In this document: positions 26,135 through 33,630 of the stretch, piece by piece
How positions within the stretch are numbered: the stretch's first letter is position 1
Layout of the letters: each line of letters begins with the position of its first letter
Assembly: GCF_001439685.1 (NCBI RefSeq)
Contig: NZ_JYLH01000006.1
Span: forward strand, 186,001 to 250,000
Direction: 5' to 3'
Source of the DNA: Pseudomonas libanensis
GTDB taxonomy: Bacteria; Pseudomonadota; Gammaproteobacteria; Pseudomonadales; Pseudomonadaceae
DNA: 64,000 bases
Position numbers and translations under genes: made by a program
Notes under the pieces: generated by a model
The model's database searches: none
What the model was told of the DNA's origin: nothing
What the model saw: only the letters and a program-made list of their open reading frames with translations

Positions 26135-28318
26135 ATGTTGAATGTTGACCAGTCCCCCAGAGACACACGTGAACCCAGTGAATACGAGAGCCTGGTCGCG
26201 ATGGGGGCTCACTCGCTCGATGTCATTCCGGGGGCGATCTACCTGTGTGACCGCGACGGGTGGCTCGTCAGGTTCAACAGCGAAGCGGTTAATCTGTGGG
26301 GACGAACGCCTGCCCTGGGTAAGCATGGGGACCGCTATTGCGGCTCATATCGACTTTATACGACAGACGGCGCGCCATTGGCGGTCGACGAATGTCCGAT
26401 GGCGTCGACGCTCAACGCGGGCTTATGCGCGCGTAATCAGGAAGTCATGATTGAGCGCCCGGACGGGGCGCGATTCTTCGCGCTCATGAATATCCGCACC
26501 CTCAGAGACCGGCGTGGAGAAATCCAAGGCGCGATCAATTGCTTTCAAGACGTCTCGATGCACCACGCAATGGCCGAGGAATTGCGGCGCAAAAGCTCCG
26601 ATCTCGAAGACTTTTTCGAAAACAGCGCCGTGGGCCTGCATATTGTCAGCGGCGAGGGCATGATCCTGCGCGCCAATAAAGCCGAGTTGTCGCTGCTGGG
26701 CTATAGCGCGGACGAATACATCGGCCGTCATATCACTGAATTTCATGTGGATGAACCGGTGATCGGCGACATCCTCCATAAACTCGGCAGCGGTGATTGC
26801 CTGAACAGTTACCCGGCGCGCCTGCGCGCCAAGGACGGCACCATCAGGCACGTCGCGATTACCTCGAATGGGCGATTCGAAGACGGTAAATTCTTCAACA
26901 CGCGTTGCTTCACCATTGACGTGACCCGCGTACACGATGCCGAAACCGGGCGTCAGGAGAGCGATGACCGGCTGGCGGCAACCTACGAGGCGGCGACCAT
27001 CGGCATTGCCGAGGCGGGCGAGGACGGCCGTCTGCTGCGGGTCAACGATGCCCTTTGCACCATGCTCGGGCGGTCTCGTGAGCAATTGCTGGCGATGACC
27101 TTCCTGGACTACACCCACCCAGACAGTGTCGAGCAGGACGCGACGTTATACGCTCGGCAGGTGGCGGGTGAACTGGATAACTACGTGCTGCGCAAACGGG
27201 CGGTGAAGCTCGATGGCCAGGCGCTTTACCTGGATGTGCATAGCTCGTCGGTCAGGGCGCGTGATGGCCGCTTCCGCTATGGTGTGCGGGTCATCCAGGA
27301 CGTCACGCTGGCCCGAGAGATGGAAAACCGGGTGCGTGAAAGCGAGCGGCACATGCGCGATCTGCTCGAGGCGCTGCCGGCGGCGGTCTACACCACCGAC
27401 GCCGAGGGGCGTATTACCTTCTTTAACCGCGCTGCCGTCGAGTTGTCGGGACGCACGCCGCAACTGGGCGACCTCTGGTGTGTCACCTGGAAACTGTTTA
27501 ACACCGACGGCTCTTTTCTGCCTCACGACCAATGCCCGATGGCCGTGGCGCTCAAGGAAAACCGCGCCATACGCGGCGTCGAAGCCGTCGCCGAGCGCCC
27601 GGATGGCACCCGCGTGCCTTTCACGCCTTATCCGACCCCGCTGCACGACGCCGATGGCAACCTGATCGGCGCGATCAACATGCTCGTGGATATTACCGAG
27701 CGAAAGCAGGCCGAAGACCGACAAAAGAACTTGATCGACGAACTCAATCATCGGGTCAAGAACACCCTGGCCACGGTCCAGTCCCTGGCGTCCCAGACCG
27801 CGCGCAATGCGCAGGATGCCAAGGACGGCTACACCCGGTTCGAAGCCCGGCTGCTGGCCTTGTCGCGTGCCCACGACCTGCTGACGAAGCGTCATTGGGG
27901 CCTTACGCCGCTGGAGGTGCTGGCCCGGGAAGTGTTGTTGCCGGTATTTGGCCATGACCCCGGCCGCGTGGTGATCGCCGGTGATGCCATCGAGGTCGAC
28001 ACCCGTGTCGCCCTGAACCTGACCATGACGCTCAACGAACTGGCGATCAATGCCCTTAAATACGGAGCGATGTCCACCGACACCGGGACACTCTCGGTGG
28101 GCTGGAGCGTGCGGCCCCAGCCGAGCGGCGCGCTGCTGACCGTGGATTGGCGCGAACAAGGCGGGCCAGCGGTGTCCACGCCGGAGCGCGAAGGCTTGGG
28201 TTCGCGGTTGATGAAGCGTTGTATCGAGCGTGATCTGGGCGGTTCGTTCGAACTCGACTTCGCCCGTGAGGGCGTTCACTGCCGCTTCTCGTTTATGCTC
28301 GCTGAGAACCAGACATGA
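26135..28318 (+). CDS. Soluble multi-PAS sensor kinase of the HWE family
   Basis: 727-residue cytoplasmic kinase without membrane helices. Four PAS domains lie at about 25-150, 165-285, 290-405 and 410-525. Then comes an HWE-type dimerisation domain with His539 (ELNHRVKNTLATVQ) and an ATPase domain with the WxE signature (DWREQGGPA). PAS1 and PAS4 share the unusual CPMAxAL and ERPDG motifs, suggesting internal duplication. It overlaps its single-domain receiver (ATGA). HWE kinases often sense light or redox; no LOV cysteine signature (NCRFLQ) is visible here. Confidence 0.88.
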   Translation: MLNVDQSPRDTREPSEYESLVAMGAHSLDVIPGAIYLCDRDGWLVRFNSEAVNLWGRTPALGKHGDRYCGSYRLYTTDGAPLAVDECPMASTLNAGLCARNQEVMIERPDGARFFALMNIRTLRDRRGEIQGAINCFQDVSMHHAMAEELRRKSSDLEDFFENSAVGLHIVSGEGMILRANKAELSLLGYSADEYIGRHITEFHVDEPVIGDILHKLGSGDCLNSYPARLRAKDGTIRHVAITSNGRFEDGKFFNTRCFTIDVTRVHDAETGRQESDDRLAATYEAATIGIAEAGEDGRLLRVNDALCTMLGRSREQLLAMTFLDYTHPDSVEQDATLYARQVAGELDNYVLRKRAVKLDGQALYLDVHSSSVRARDGRFRYGVRVIQDVTLAREMENRVRESERHMRDLLEALPAAVYTTDAEGRITFFNRAAVELSGRTPQLGDLWCVTWKLFNTDGSFLPHDQCPMAVALKENRAIRGVEAVAERPDGTRVPFTPYPTPLHDADGNLIGAINMLVDITERKQAEDRQKNLIDELNHRVKNTLATVQSLASQTARNAQDAKDGYTRFEARLLALSRAHDLLTKRHWGLTPLEVLAREVLLPVFGHDPGRVVIAGDAIEVDTRVALNLTMTLNELAINALKYGAMSTDTGTLSVGWSVRPQPSGALLTVDWREQGGPAVSTPEREGLGSRLMKRCIERDLGGSFELDFAREGVHCRFSFMLAENQT

Positions 28319-28677
28319 CCACGTTCCCAGGCACCAAAGTGCTCCTGGTTGAAGACGAGGGCACCATTGCCATGTTGATCGAGGAAATGCTCGAAGACCT
28401 CGAGTGCACCGTAGTCGCCTCCGTGGCCCAACTCGCCAAGGCGATGCAAGTGGCAGATGTGGTGGATGTCGACTTGGCGATCCTGGATGTGAACCTGGCG
28501 GGAGAGCGCGTCTTCCCTGTGGCGCGGATTCTGCGGGCCCGCCATATTCCGTTTTTGTTCAGTACGGGCTACGGCGGCAGCGGCGTGCCGGAGGAGTTTA
28601 GTGACTGTCCGGTGCTGCATAAGCCGTTTGCGGAAAAAGACCTTCGGTTGAAAATTGCGTTGACGCTGGAGTCTTAG
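28315..28677 (+). CDS. Single-domain response regulator
   Basis: 120-residue receiver with no output domain. Acidic pocket Glu13-Asp14, phosphoacceptor Asp58 (AILDVNLAG), Thr84 and Lys103 (LHKPF) are all present, so it should be phosphorylated. It overlaps the HWE kinase gene by four bases and is its evident partner, probably acting by protein contact or as a phosphate sink in the manner of LovR. Confidence 0.9.
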   Translation: MTTFPGTKVLLVEDEGTIAMLIEEMLEDLECTVVASVAQLAKAMQVADVVDVDLAILDVNLAGERVFPVARILRARHIPFLFSTGYGGSGVPEEFSDCPVLHKPFAEKDLRLKIALTLES

Positions 28678-28700
28678 GTAAAACCCGCGATCCTGTCACC

Positions 28701-28831
28701 TGGGCGTCGAGCTGTTCACCCGCAACGTCGCCCTTACCGCGGCCGGCCGGGCGTTTTTCATCGAGGCGCAGAACCTGCTCGAGCGCGCCCAGCAGGCCGC
28801 AGTGACCGCCCGGCGTTTTGCCTCAGGGCCG
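28701..28831 (+). pseudogene. LysR-family regulator remnant
   Basis: Frame starting at 28701 reads LGVELFTRN..LTAAGRAFFIEAQNLLERA, the wing and linker helix of a LysR regulator (residues about 45-90 of a normal protein). The upstream HTH and the whole effector domain are missing, and the fragment runs into the repeat at 28841. Confidence 0.75.
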
Positions 28832-28840
28832 CCATCGGGG

Positions 28841-28972
28841 CATAGGTATCTACACAACTTTGGGGCGACGCTGGACCTGTGGCGAGGGAGCTTGCTCCCG
28901 TGACGGACTGACAGCCGACGCTGATCGAGCTGACGCACCGCGATCCAAATGTGGGAGCTGGCTTGCCTGCGA
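28841..28972. repeat. 132-bp direct repeat, left copy
   Basis: Identical, base for base, to 52138-52269 in the same orientation. It begins with the terminal motif TAGGTATCTACACAACTT and includes two REP-like units (GGCGAGGGAGCTTGCTCCCG; TGTGGGAGCTGGCTTGCCTGCGA). The two copies bracket the two chemotaxis clusters. Confidence 0.95.
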
Positions 28973-28985
28973 AGGCGGCCTTAAA

Positions 28986-29334
28986 GCCGACCAGGATCTC
29001 GGGTCAGACCGCGTACATATCCGTTTCTGCGGTAATGGCTGCTATTGGCTCCGCTTTTACAGCGGGTCACTTTTGAAAAGAGCCCAAAAGTAACCAAAAG
29101 GCTATTGCCCCACCACTCGGCACCTCGCTCAGGCTCGGTGTGCCCGTAATTCGCCAGTGATTTGGGGGGTCGCCGCCACGCGCCATCCATGGCGCGGGGC
29201 GGCTAAACCGGCATCCCTGCCGGTTTACCCCCCAAACCCCTGTCGAATTCCGGCCAGCGTGGTTTAACGGGGCGCCTAAGATCAAAAGCAGATCAAGATC
29301 AAGAGCGACTCGCTTCGCATCGTGGTTACCGTCG
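28986..29334. repeat. 350-bp structured repeat, copy B
   Basis: Clearly homologous over its whole length to 2622-2971, with long identical blocks (for example from CACGCGCCATCCATGG through CCGGTTTACCCCCCAAA). A long imperfect outer stem (29148-29170 with 29228-29249) encloses hairpins CGCGCCAT/ATGGCGCG and AACCGGCA/TGCCGGTT. Short frames through it on the minus strand are not believable genes. Confidence 0.9.
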
Positions 29335-29552
29335 GCTGCTACAGCCTACAAAGTTGTGTAGATACCTATGCTTATCGGGGGCAAGCCCCCTCCCACATTT
29401 GCACCGCTCGGCATCAGTTGGATCCCTGTCGTCCACCAGGCCGTCACGGGAGCCCACGCCAAAGTTGTGTAGATACCCATGCCCCCTGGGGGCCAGCCAC
29501 CCGGGTCCGTCACCTGATGGTCATAAAACAGACGGAAGGCACATCAGAATCC

Positions 29553-29579
29553 TAAAGTTGCGAGGTACCGGGCAGATAC
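29553..29579 (+). promoter_or_regulatory. Sigma-28 (FliA) type promoter for che cluster 1
   Basis: TAAAGTTG-N11-GCAGATAC, against the FliA consensus TAAAGTTT-N11-GCCGATAA, matches 13 of 16 positions with correct spacing. It lies 36 bases before the first gene of the cluster, placing cluster 1 in the flagellar regulon. Confidence 0.7.
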
Positions 29580-29615
29580 CCCCTATATCCGCAACACTGT
29601 TCAAGGATCGAACTC

Positions 29616-30830
29616 ATGACCCAGCGTCAATCCGGCCGCATTTCCCCTCCTGGTTATCCGCGTTTTTGCTGGTTTGCCCTTATACCGGTCGTGCCTGCCA
29701 TTGGGTGGCTGCTGGTGCAATCAGCCTCCTCGGCCAATCTGCTGGCCTGCGCGGTACTGGTGCTGACGGGCTTGGGCGCTTGTGCCTGGAACACACATTC
29801 GCAACGCAACGCTGTACTGCTTGCGACGGCGCGGGCGCAGGAAGATCAGTCGGCTGTGGACGCAGCGCACCACGGCATGGCTTCCCGCGCACAGCTCGAT
29901 GAAGTACTGCTCGGCGCCATGCCGATCTGGGCCAAGCAGGTGGAAAGCTCGCGGCACCAAACCGAAGAAGCGATTGTGAGCCTGGCCAACCGTTTCACCG
30001 GGATCGCCGCACGATTGCAGGAAACGGTACAGGCCTCGCAGCAGGCTGCCGGCGAACTGGACGGGCAGTCGGCCGACGGCGCGCTCGAGGTGCTGGCGCG
30101 CAGCGACAGCGAGCTGAGCCAGGTGATCAATTCGCTCAAGGCCACACAGACCAGCCGTGACCAGACCCTGGTCCAGGTCCGCAGCCTCACTGCCTATACC
30201 AAGGAACTGCGCGCCATGGCCGCCGACGTGGCGGCGATCGCCGCGCAAACCAACCTGCTGGCGCTCAACGCCGCCATCGAGGCGGCGCGTGCCGGTGAGG
30301 CCGGGCGCGGCTTTGCGGTGGTGGCCGATGCGGTGCGCAGCCTGTCGAACAAATCCAGTGAAACCGGCCAGCAGATGTCGGCCAAGGTCGACATCATCAA
30401 TAACGCCATCACGCAATTGGTGCAGGCCGCGTCCAGCAGTGCCGACGAGGACAGCCACTCGGTGGCCGAGTCCGAAAACAGTATTCAAAAGGTGCTCGAG
30501 CGCTTCCAGAACATCACCGGGCGCCTGGCCGAATCTGCCGACCTGCTCAAGCAGGAAAGCTACGGCATCCGCGATGAGATGACCGAAGTGCTGGTCAGCC
30601 TGCAATTCCAGGACCGCGTCAGCCAGATCCTCAGCCACGTGCGCGACAACATGCACGCCTTGCACGACCACCTCCTGCAGGCCAGCCAGGCACCGGACCA
30701 GGCGGTGGGCGTCGACGCCCGGCAGTGGCTGGCGCGCATGGAAGCCACCTATGCCACCGACGAACAGCGGCGCCTGCACCACGGAGTGGCAGCCGCGCAG
30801 CCGAATTCCCAAGACATCACCTTTTTTTAG
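29616..30830 (+). CDS. Short methyl-accepting chemotaxis protein with CheZ-like C-terminal motif (cluster 1)
   Basis: 404-residue receptor. Two adjacent N-terminal helices (about 17-35 and 40-58) anchor it with almost no periplasmic part, so it should sense in the cytoplasm or membrane. The block [19 protein letters not shown] (about 106-124) is shared with the cluster 2 paralogue. The MCP hairpin ([18 protein letters not shown]) is near 210-240. After it comes LQFQDRVSQ with Asp333 and Gln337 in the D-x3-Q arrangement of the CheZ phosphatase site. cheY follows 9 bases later. Confidence 0.88.
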   Translation: MTQRQSGRISPPGYPRFCWFALIPVVPAIGWLLVQSASSANLLACAVLVLTGLGACAWNTHSQRNAVLLATARAQEDQSAVDAAHHGMASRAQLDEVLLGAMPIWAKQVESSRHQTEEAIVSLANRFTGIAARLQETVQASQQAAGELDGQSADGALEVLARSDSELSQVINSLKATQTSRDQTLVQVRSLTAYTKELRAMAADVAAIAAQTNLLALNAAIEAARAGEAGRGFAVVADAVRSLSNKSSETGQQMSAKVDIINNAITQLVQAASSSADEDSHSVAESENSIQKVLERFQNITGRLAESADLLKQESYGIRDEMTEVLVSLQFQDRVSQILSHVRDNMHALHDHLLQASQAPDQAVGVDARQWLARMEATYATDEQRRLHHGVAAAQPNSQDITFF

Positions 30831-30839
30831 GAGTACACC

Positions 30840-31208
30840 ATGGCGAAGAATGTATTAGTGGTCGACGACTCCAGCAGCGTGCGACAAGTGGTTGGCATTG
30901 CCTTGAAAAGCGCCGGCTACGACGTGATCGAGGCCAGCGACGGCAAGGATGCCCTGAGCAAGCTCACCGGGCAGAAAGTCCACCTGATCATCAGCGACGT
31001 GAACATGCCCAACATGGACGGCATCACCTTCGTCAAGGAGGTCAAGAAGCTGGCCAATTACAAGTTCACGCCTATCATCATGCTGACCACCGAGTCCCAG
31101 GAATCGAAGAAGGCCGAGGGCCAGGCCGCCGGCGCCAAGGCTTGGGTGGTCAAGCCGTTCCAGCCGGCGCAAATGCTCGCAGCCGTTTCCAAGCTGATCC
31201 TGCCTTGA
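30840..31208 (+). CDS. cheY: CheY (cluster 1)
   Basis: 122-residue receiver with Asp9-Asp10, phosphoacceptor Asp53 (SDVNMPNMD), Thr in MLTTE and Lys in VVKPF. It is the stand-alone output of the CheA in this cluster. About 70% identical by eye to the cluster 2 copy. ATG follows TAGGAGTACACC. No separate cheZ is found; dephosphorylation may depend on the upstream MCP's D-x3-Q motif. Confidence 0.93.
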   Translation: MAKNVLVVDDSSSVRQVVGIALKSAGYDVIEASDGKDALSKLTGQKVHLIISDVNMPNMDGITFVKEVKKLANYKFTPIIMLTTESQESKKAEGQAAGAKAWVVKPFQPAQMLAAVSKLILP

Positions 31209-31232
31209 TCCTCTGGCGCCAGGGAGGCTGCC

Positions 31233-31520
31233 ATGCCAATCAGTACTGAAACACTCGACAGCACCACCTGCGTGCGCATTGACGGCGAGCTGACGATCTA
31301 CACCGTGGCCGAACTGGCGGCTGCGCTGCTGCCGCAGATGGGCGCCACGCCCCGCCTGGAGCTGGACCTGTCACAGGTCACGGAAATGGATGGCGCCGGT
31401 TTGCAGTTGCTCGCGGTCCTGCAGCGTGAGGCGGGCGTTGCCGGTACAGCCTTGAGTGTGACCGGCCAGAGCCAGGCGGTCATGCACGCACTGCAACTGT
31501 GTCGTAGCGCGGCCTCGTAG
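31233..31520 (+). CDS. STAS-domain protein, phospho-site Ser replaced by Gly (cluster 1)
   Basis: 95-residue STAS (anti-sigma-factor-antagonist-like) protein. The segment where a phosphorylatable Ser follows Asp reads EMDGAGLQLL, so position 54 is Gly, not Ser; its cluster 2 paralogue has LDSAGLQLL. STAS proteins commonly occur between cheY and cheA in this type of cluster; the role is unclear, possibly a scaffold or partner-switch element of the array. ATG follows GGGAGGCTGCC. Confidence 0.85.
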   Translation: MPISTETLDSTTCVRIDGELTIYTVAELAAALLPQMGATPRLELDLSQVTEMDGAGLQLLAVLQREAGVAGTALSVTGQSQAVMHALQLCRSAAS

Positions 31521-31561
31521 TCAGCACTTCCCATGTTTTTTGATCGACAAGGACAGTCCAG

Positions 31562-33601
31562 GTGAGCATCAATCTCGATCAGGCACAGCAGACATTCATC
31601 GTTGAGGCACGCGAACTGTTGCAGGCCATGGAGCAATCCCTGCTGCAATTGGAAAGCGAGCCCGGCGACCAGGACGCCATCGGCGCGATTTTCCGCGCCG
31701 CGCACACCATCAAGGGTTCGGCGGGCCTTTTCGGTCTGGCGTCGATCGTGGGGTTCACGCATATCGTCGAAGACGTGCTTGACCGCCTGCGCGAAGGCAA
31801 TGTGGCGGTGGACGCCGCATTGATCGCCCTGCTGCTCAAATGCGGCGACCACATGCTCGAACTGGTCGAAGTGGTCGCTAACCGTGGTGAGGTGCCGACA
31901 CCTGCCGCTCTGGAGCGCGGTGAGGCATTGCGCGAGGCGCTGAGTGCCTATCAGCCGATGCGAACCGTCACTGCCAGCGTCGAAACCGCTGAGGTGGCCG
32001 ACGACACGGCGGTCGAAGTGCTCTGGCACATCTCCCTGCGCTTCGGCGTGGACGTGTTCCGTAATGGCATGGACCCGCTGTCTTTTTTGCGCTACCTCGA
32101 GACCCTGGGGCAGGTGCTGCAGGTCACCACCCTGACCGACAGCATCCCGCCCATAGACCGCTGGGACCCGGAAAGCTGCTACCTGGGGTTCGAGATCGGC
32201 CTGCGTTCGACGGCCAGTCACGCCACCCTCAACGAAGTGTTCGACTTTGTGCGTGACGACTGCGAGGTGCACATCAGTGCCGTCGACGAAGCGCCTGGGA
32301 GCACTGCGGTCGTTGCCGACGACCGGGTCACCCAGGCAGAACAGGGCGTCGTGGCGGCGACACCGCAGCGTTCTGCGCCAGCCACCGAGGCGAAACCCCG
32401 CGACGGCAATTACGTGCGGGTCAACGCCGACAAGCTCGACGAGCTGATCAACCTGGTCGGCGAACTGGTGATCGCCAGTGCCGGCTCAAGCCTGTTGGCC
32501 CGTTCCTGTGACAACGACCCCTTGCAAGAGGCGACCTCGACGGTATCGGCGCTGGTGGAAGAAATCCTCGATGGCGCCCTGCACCTGCGCATGATCCCCA
32601 TTGGCGACACGTTCAACCGCTTCCGCCGTGTGGTGCGCGATATCAGCCAGGAACTGGGCAAGGACATCGAACTGATCATCAGTGGCGCGGAAACCGAACT
32701 GGACAAGACCGTGGTCGAGAAAATCGGCGACCCACTGATGCACCTGCTGCGCAACGCCATGGACCACGGTATCGAAAGCGCCGATGCGCGGCAGGCGGCT
32801 GGCAAGCCGGGCAAGGGCCACCTGAGCCTCAATGCCTACCATGACTCGGGGAGTATCGTCATTGAAATTGCCGATGACGGCGCCGGGCTCAACCGCGAGC
32901 GCATCCTGCAAAAAGCCCAGGAACGCGGATTGGTGGCCAGCGGTGCGGTGTTGACCGACCAGGAGATCTACAACCTGATCTTCGAAGCGGGTTTCTCCAC
33001 TGCCGAGGCGGTGACCAACCTGTCCGGGCGCGGCGTCGGCATGGACGTGGTCAAGCGCAATATCACCTTGTTGCGCGGCACCGTCGACCTGGACAGTCGC
33101 CCCGGCGAAGGCACCGTGGTGCGCATTCGCTTGCCGCTGACCCTGGCGATCATCAATGGGTTCCTGGTCGCCATTGACCAGTCCACCTATGTGATCCCCC
33201 TGGACATGGTCCAGGAATGCATCGAACTGGATGAACGCCAGCGCCAGTCCAGCCGCGACGACGGCTATCTGGACTTGCGTGGCGAGGTGTTGCCGCTGGT
33301 GGACCTGCGCGAACACTTCAGCCACGAAGGGCCCGCTGCTCGGCGCCAGAACGTGGTGGTGGTGCGCTATGCCGAACACAAGGCCGGACTGGTGGTGGAT
33401 GACCTGCTCGGCGAGTTCCAGACCGTGATCAAACCGCTGGGCAAGCTGTTCGGCGCACTGCGCGGCATCAGTGGCTCGACCATATTGGGCAGCGGCGCGG
33501 TGGCCCTGATCCTGGATGTACCGGCACTGCTCAACCAAATCGTACAACTGGAAGCCCGCACGCCCCAGGCGCCTCAATCGCCGCCGGTCGTCGCTCGCTG
33601 A
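31562..33601 (+). CDS. cheA: CheA chemotaxis histidine kinase (cluster 1)
   Basis: 679-residue kinase with the normal order: Hpt domain with His48 ([15 protein letters not shown]), a P2-like region (about 155-245), dimerisation domain (about 285-345), ATPase ([31 protein letters not shown]) and a CheW-like P5 domain (from about 530). All phosphotransfer and ATP-binding residues are present. GTG start at 31562 with ACAGTCCAG before it. It phosphorylates the adjacent CheY and CheB. Confidence 0.96.
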   Translation: MSINLDQAQQTFIVEARELLQAMEQSLLQLESEPGDQDAIGAIFRAAHTIKGSAGLFGLASIVGFTHIVEDVLDRLREGNVAVDAALIALLLKCGDHMLELVEVVANRGEVPTPAALERGEALREALSAYQPMRTVTASVETAEVADDTAVEVLWHISLRFGVDVFRNGMDPLSFLRYLETLGQVLQVTTLTDSIPPIDRWDPESCYLGFEIGLRSTASHATLNEVFDFVRDDCEVHISAVDEAPGSTAVVADDRVTQAEQGVVAATPQRSAPATEAKPRDGNYVRVNADKLDELINLVGELVIASAGSSLLARSCDNDPLQEATSTVSALVEEILDGALHLRMIPIGDTFNRFRRVVRDISQELGKDIELIISGAETELDKTVVEKIGDPLMHLLRNAMDHGIESADARQAAGKPGKGHLSLNAYHDSGSIVIEIADDGAGLNRERILQKAQERGLVASGAVLTDQEIYNLIFEAGFSTAEAVTNLSGRGVGMDVVKRNITLLRGTVDLDSRPGEGTVVRIRLPLTLAIINGFLVAIDQSTYVIPLDMVQECIELDERQRQSSRDDGYLDLRGEVLPLVDLREHFSHEGPAARRQNVVVVRYAEHKAGLVVDDLLGEFQTVIKPLGKLFGALRGISGSTILGSGAVALILDVPALLNQIVQLEARTPQAPQSPPVVAR

Positions 33602-33630
33602 TGTCTTTGCAATTCCATGGAGGTTCCCCG

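Larger units (their letters stand above)
28841..29370. mobile_element. MITE-like element with 22-bp perfect inverted ends
   Basis: The first 22 bases (28841-28862, containing TAGGTATCTACACAACTT) are exactly the reverse complement of the last 22 (29349-29370). The 530-bp interior has REP units and the 350-bp structured repeat (28986-29334) but no transposase. The size, inverted ends and lack of coding capacity fit a non-autonomous miniature element; no target-site duplication is evident. Confidence 0.6.
28678..29615. other. Long repeat-filled region upstream of che cluster 1
   Basis: 938 bases without an intact gene. In order: a LysR remnant (28701-28831), a 530-bp element bounded by inverted terminal motifs (28841-29370) that contains copy B of the 350-bp repeat, a REP unit in reverse (near 29376-29398), a second right-end motif (29460-29481), and a sigma-28-type promoter (29553-29579). 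Confidence 0.8.

Noticed and set aside
29376..29410. Inverted repeats near REP units as a possible CRISPR or attenuator
   Set aside because: The units are single REP palindromes of the P. fluorescens type without regular spacers.
29721..30812. 363-codon minus-strand frame opposite the first chemoreceptor
   Set aside because: Antisense shadow; the plus strand encodes an unmistakable MCP hairpin.
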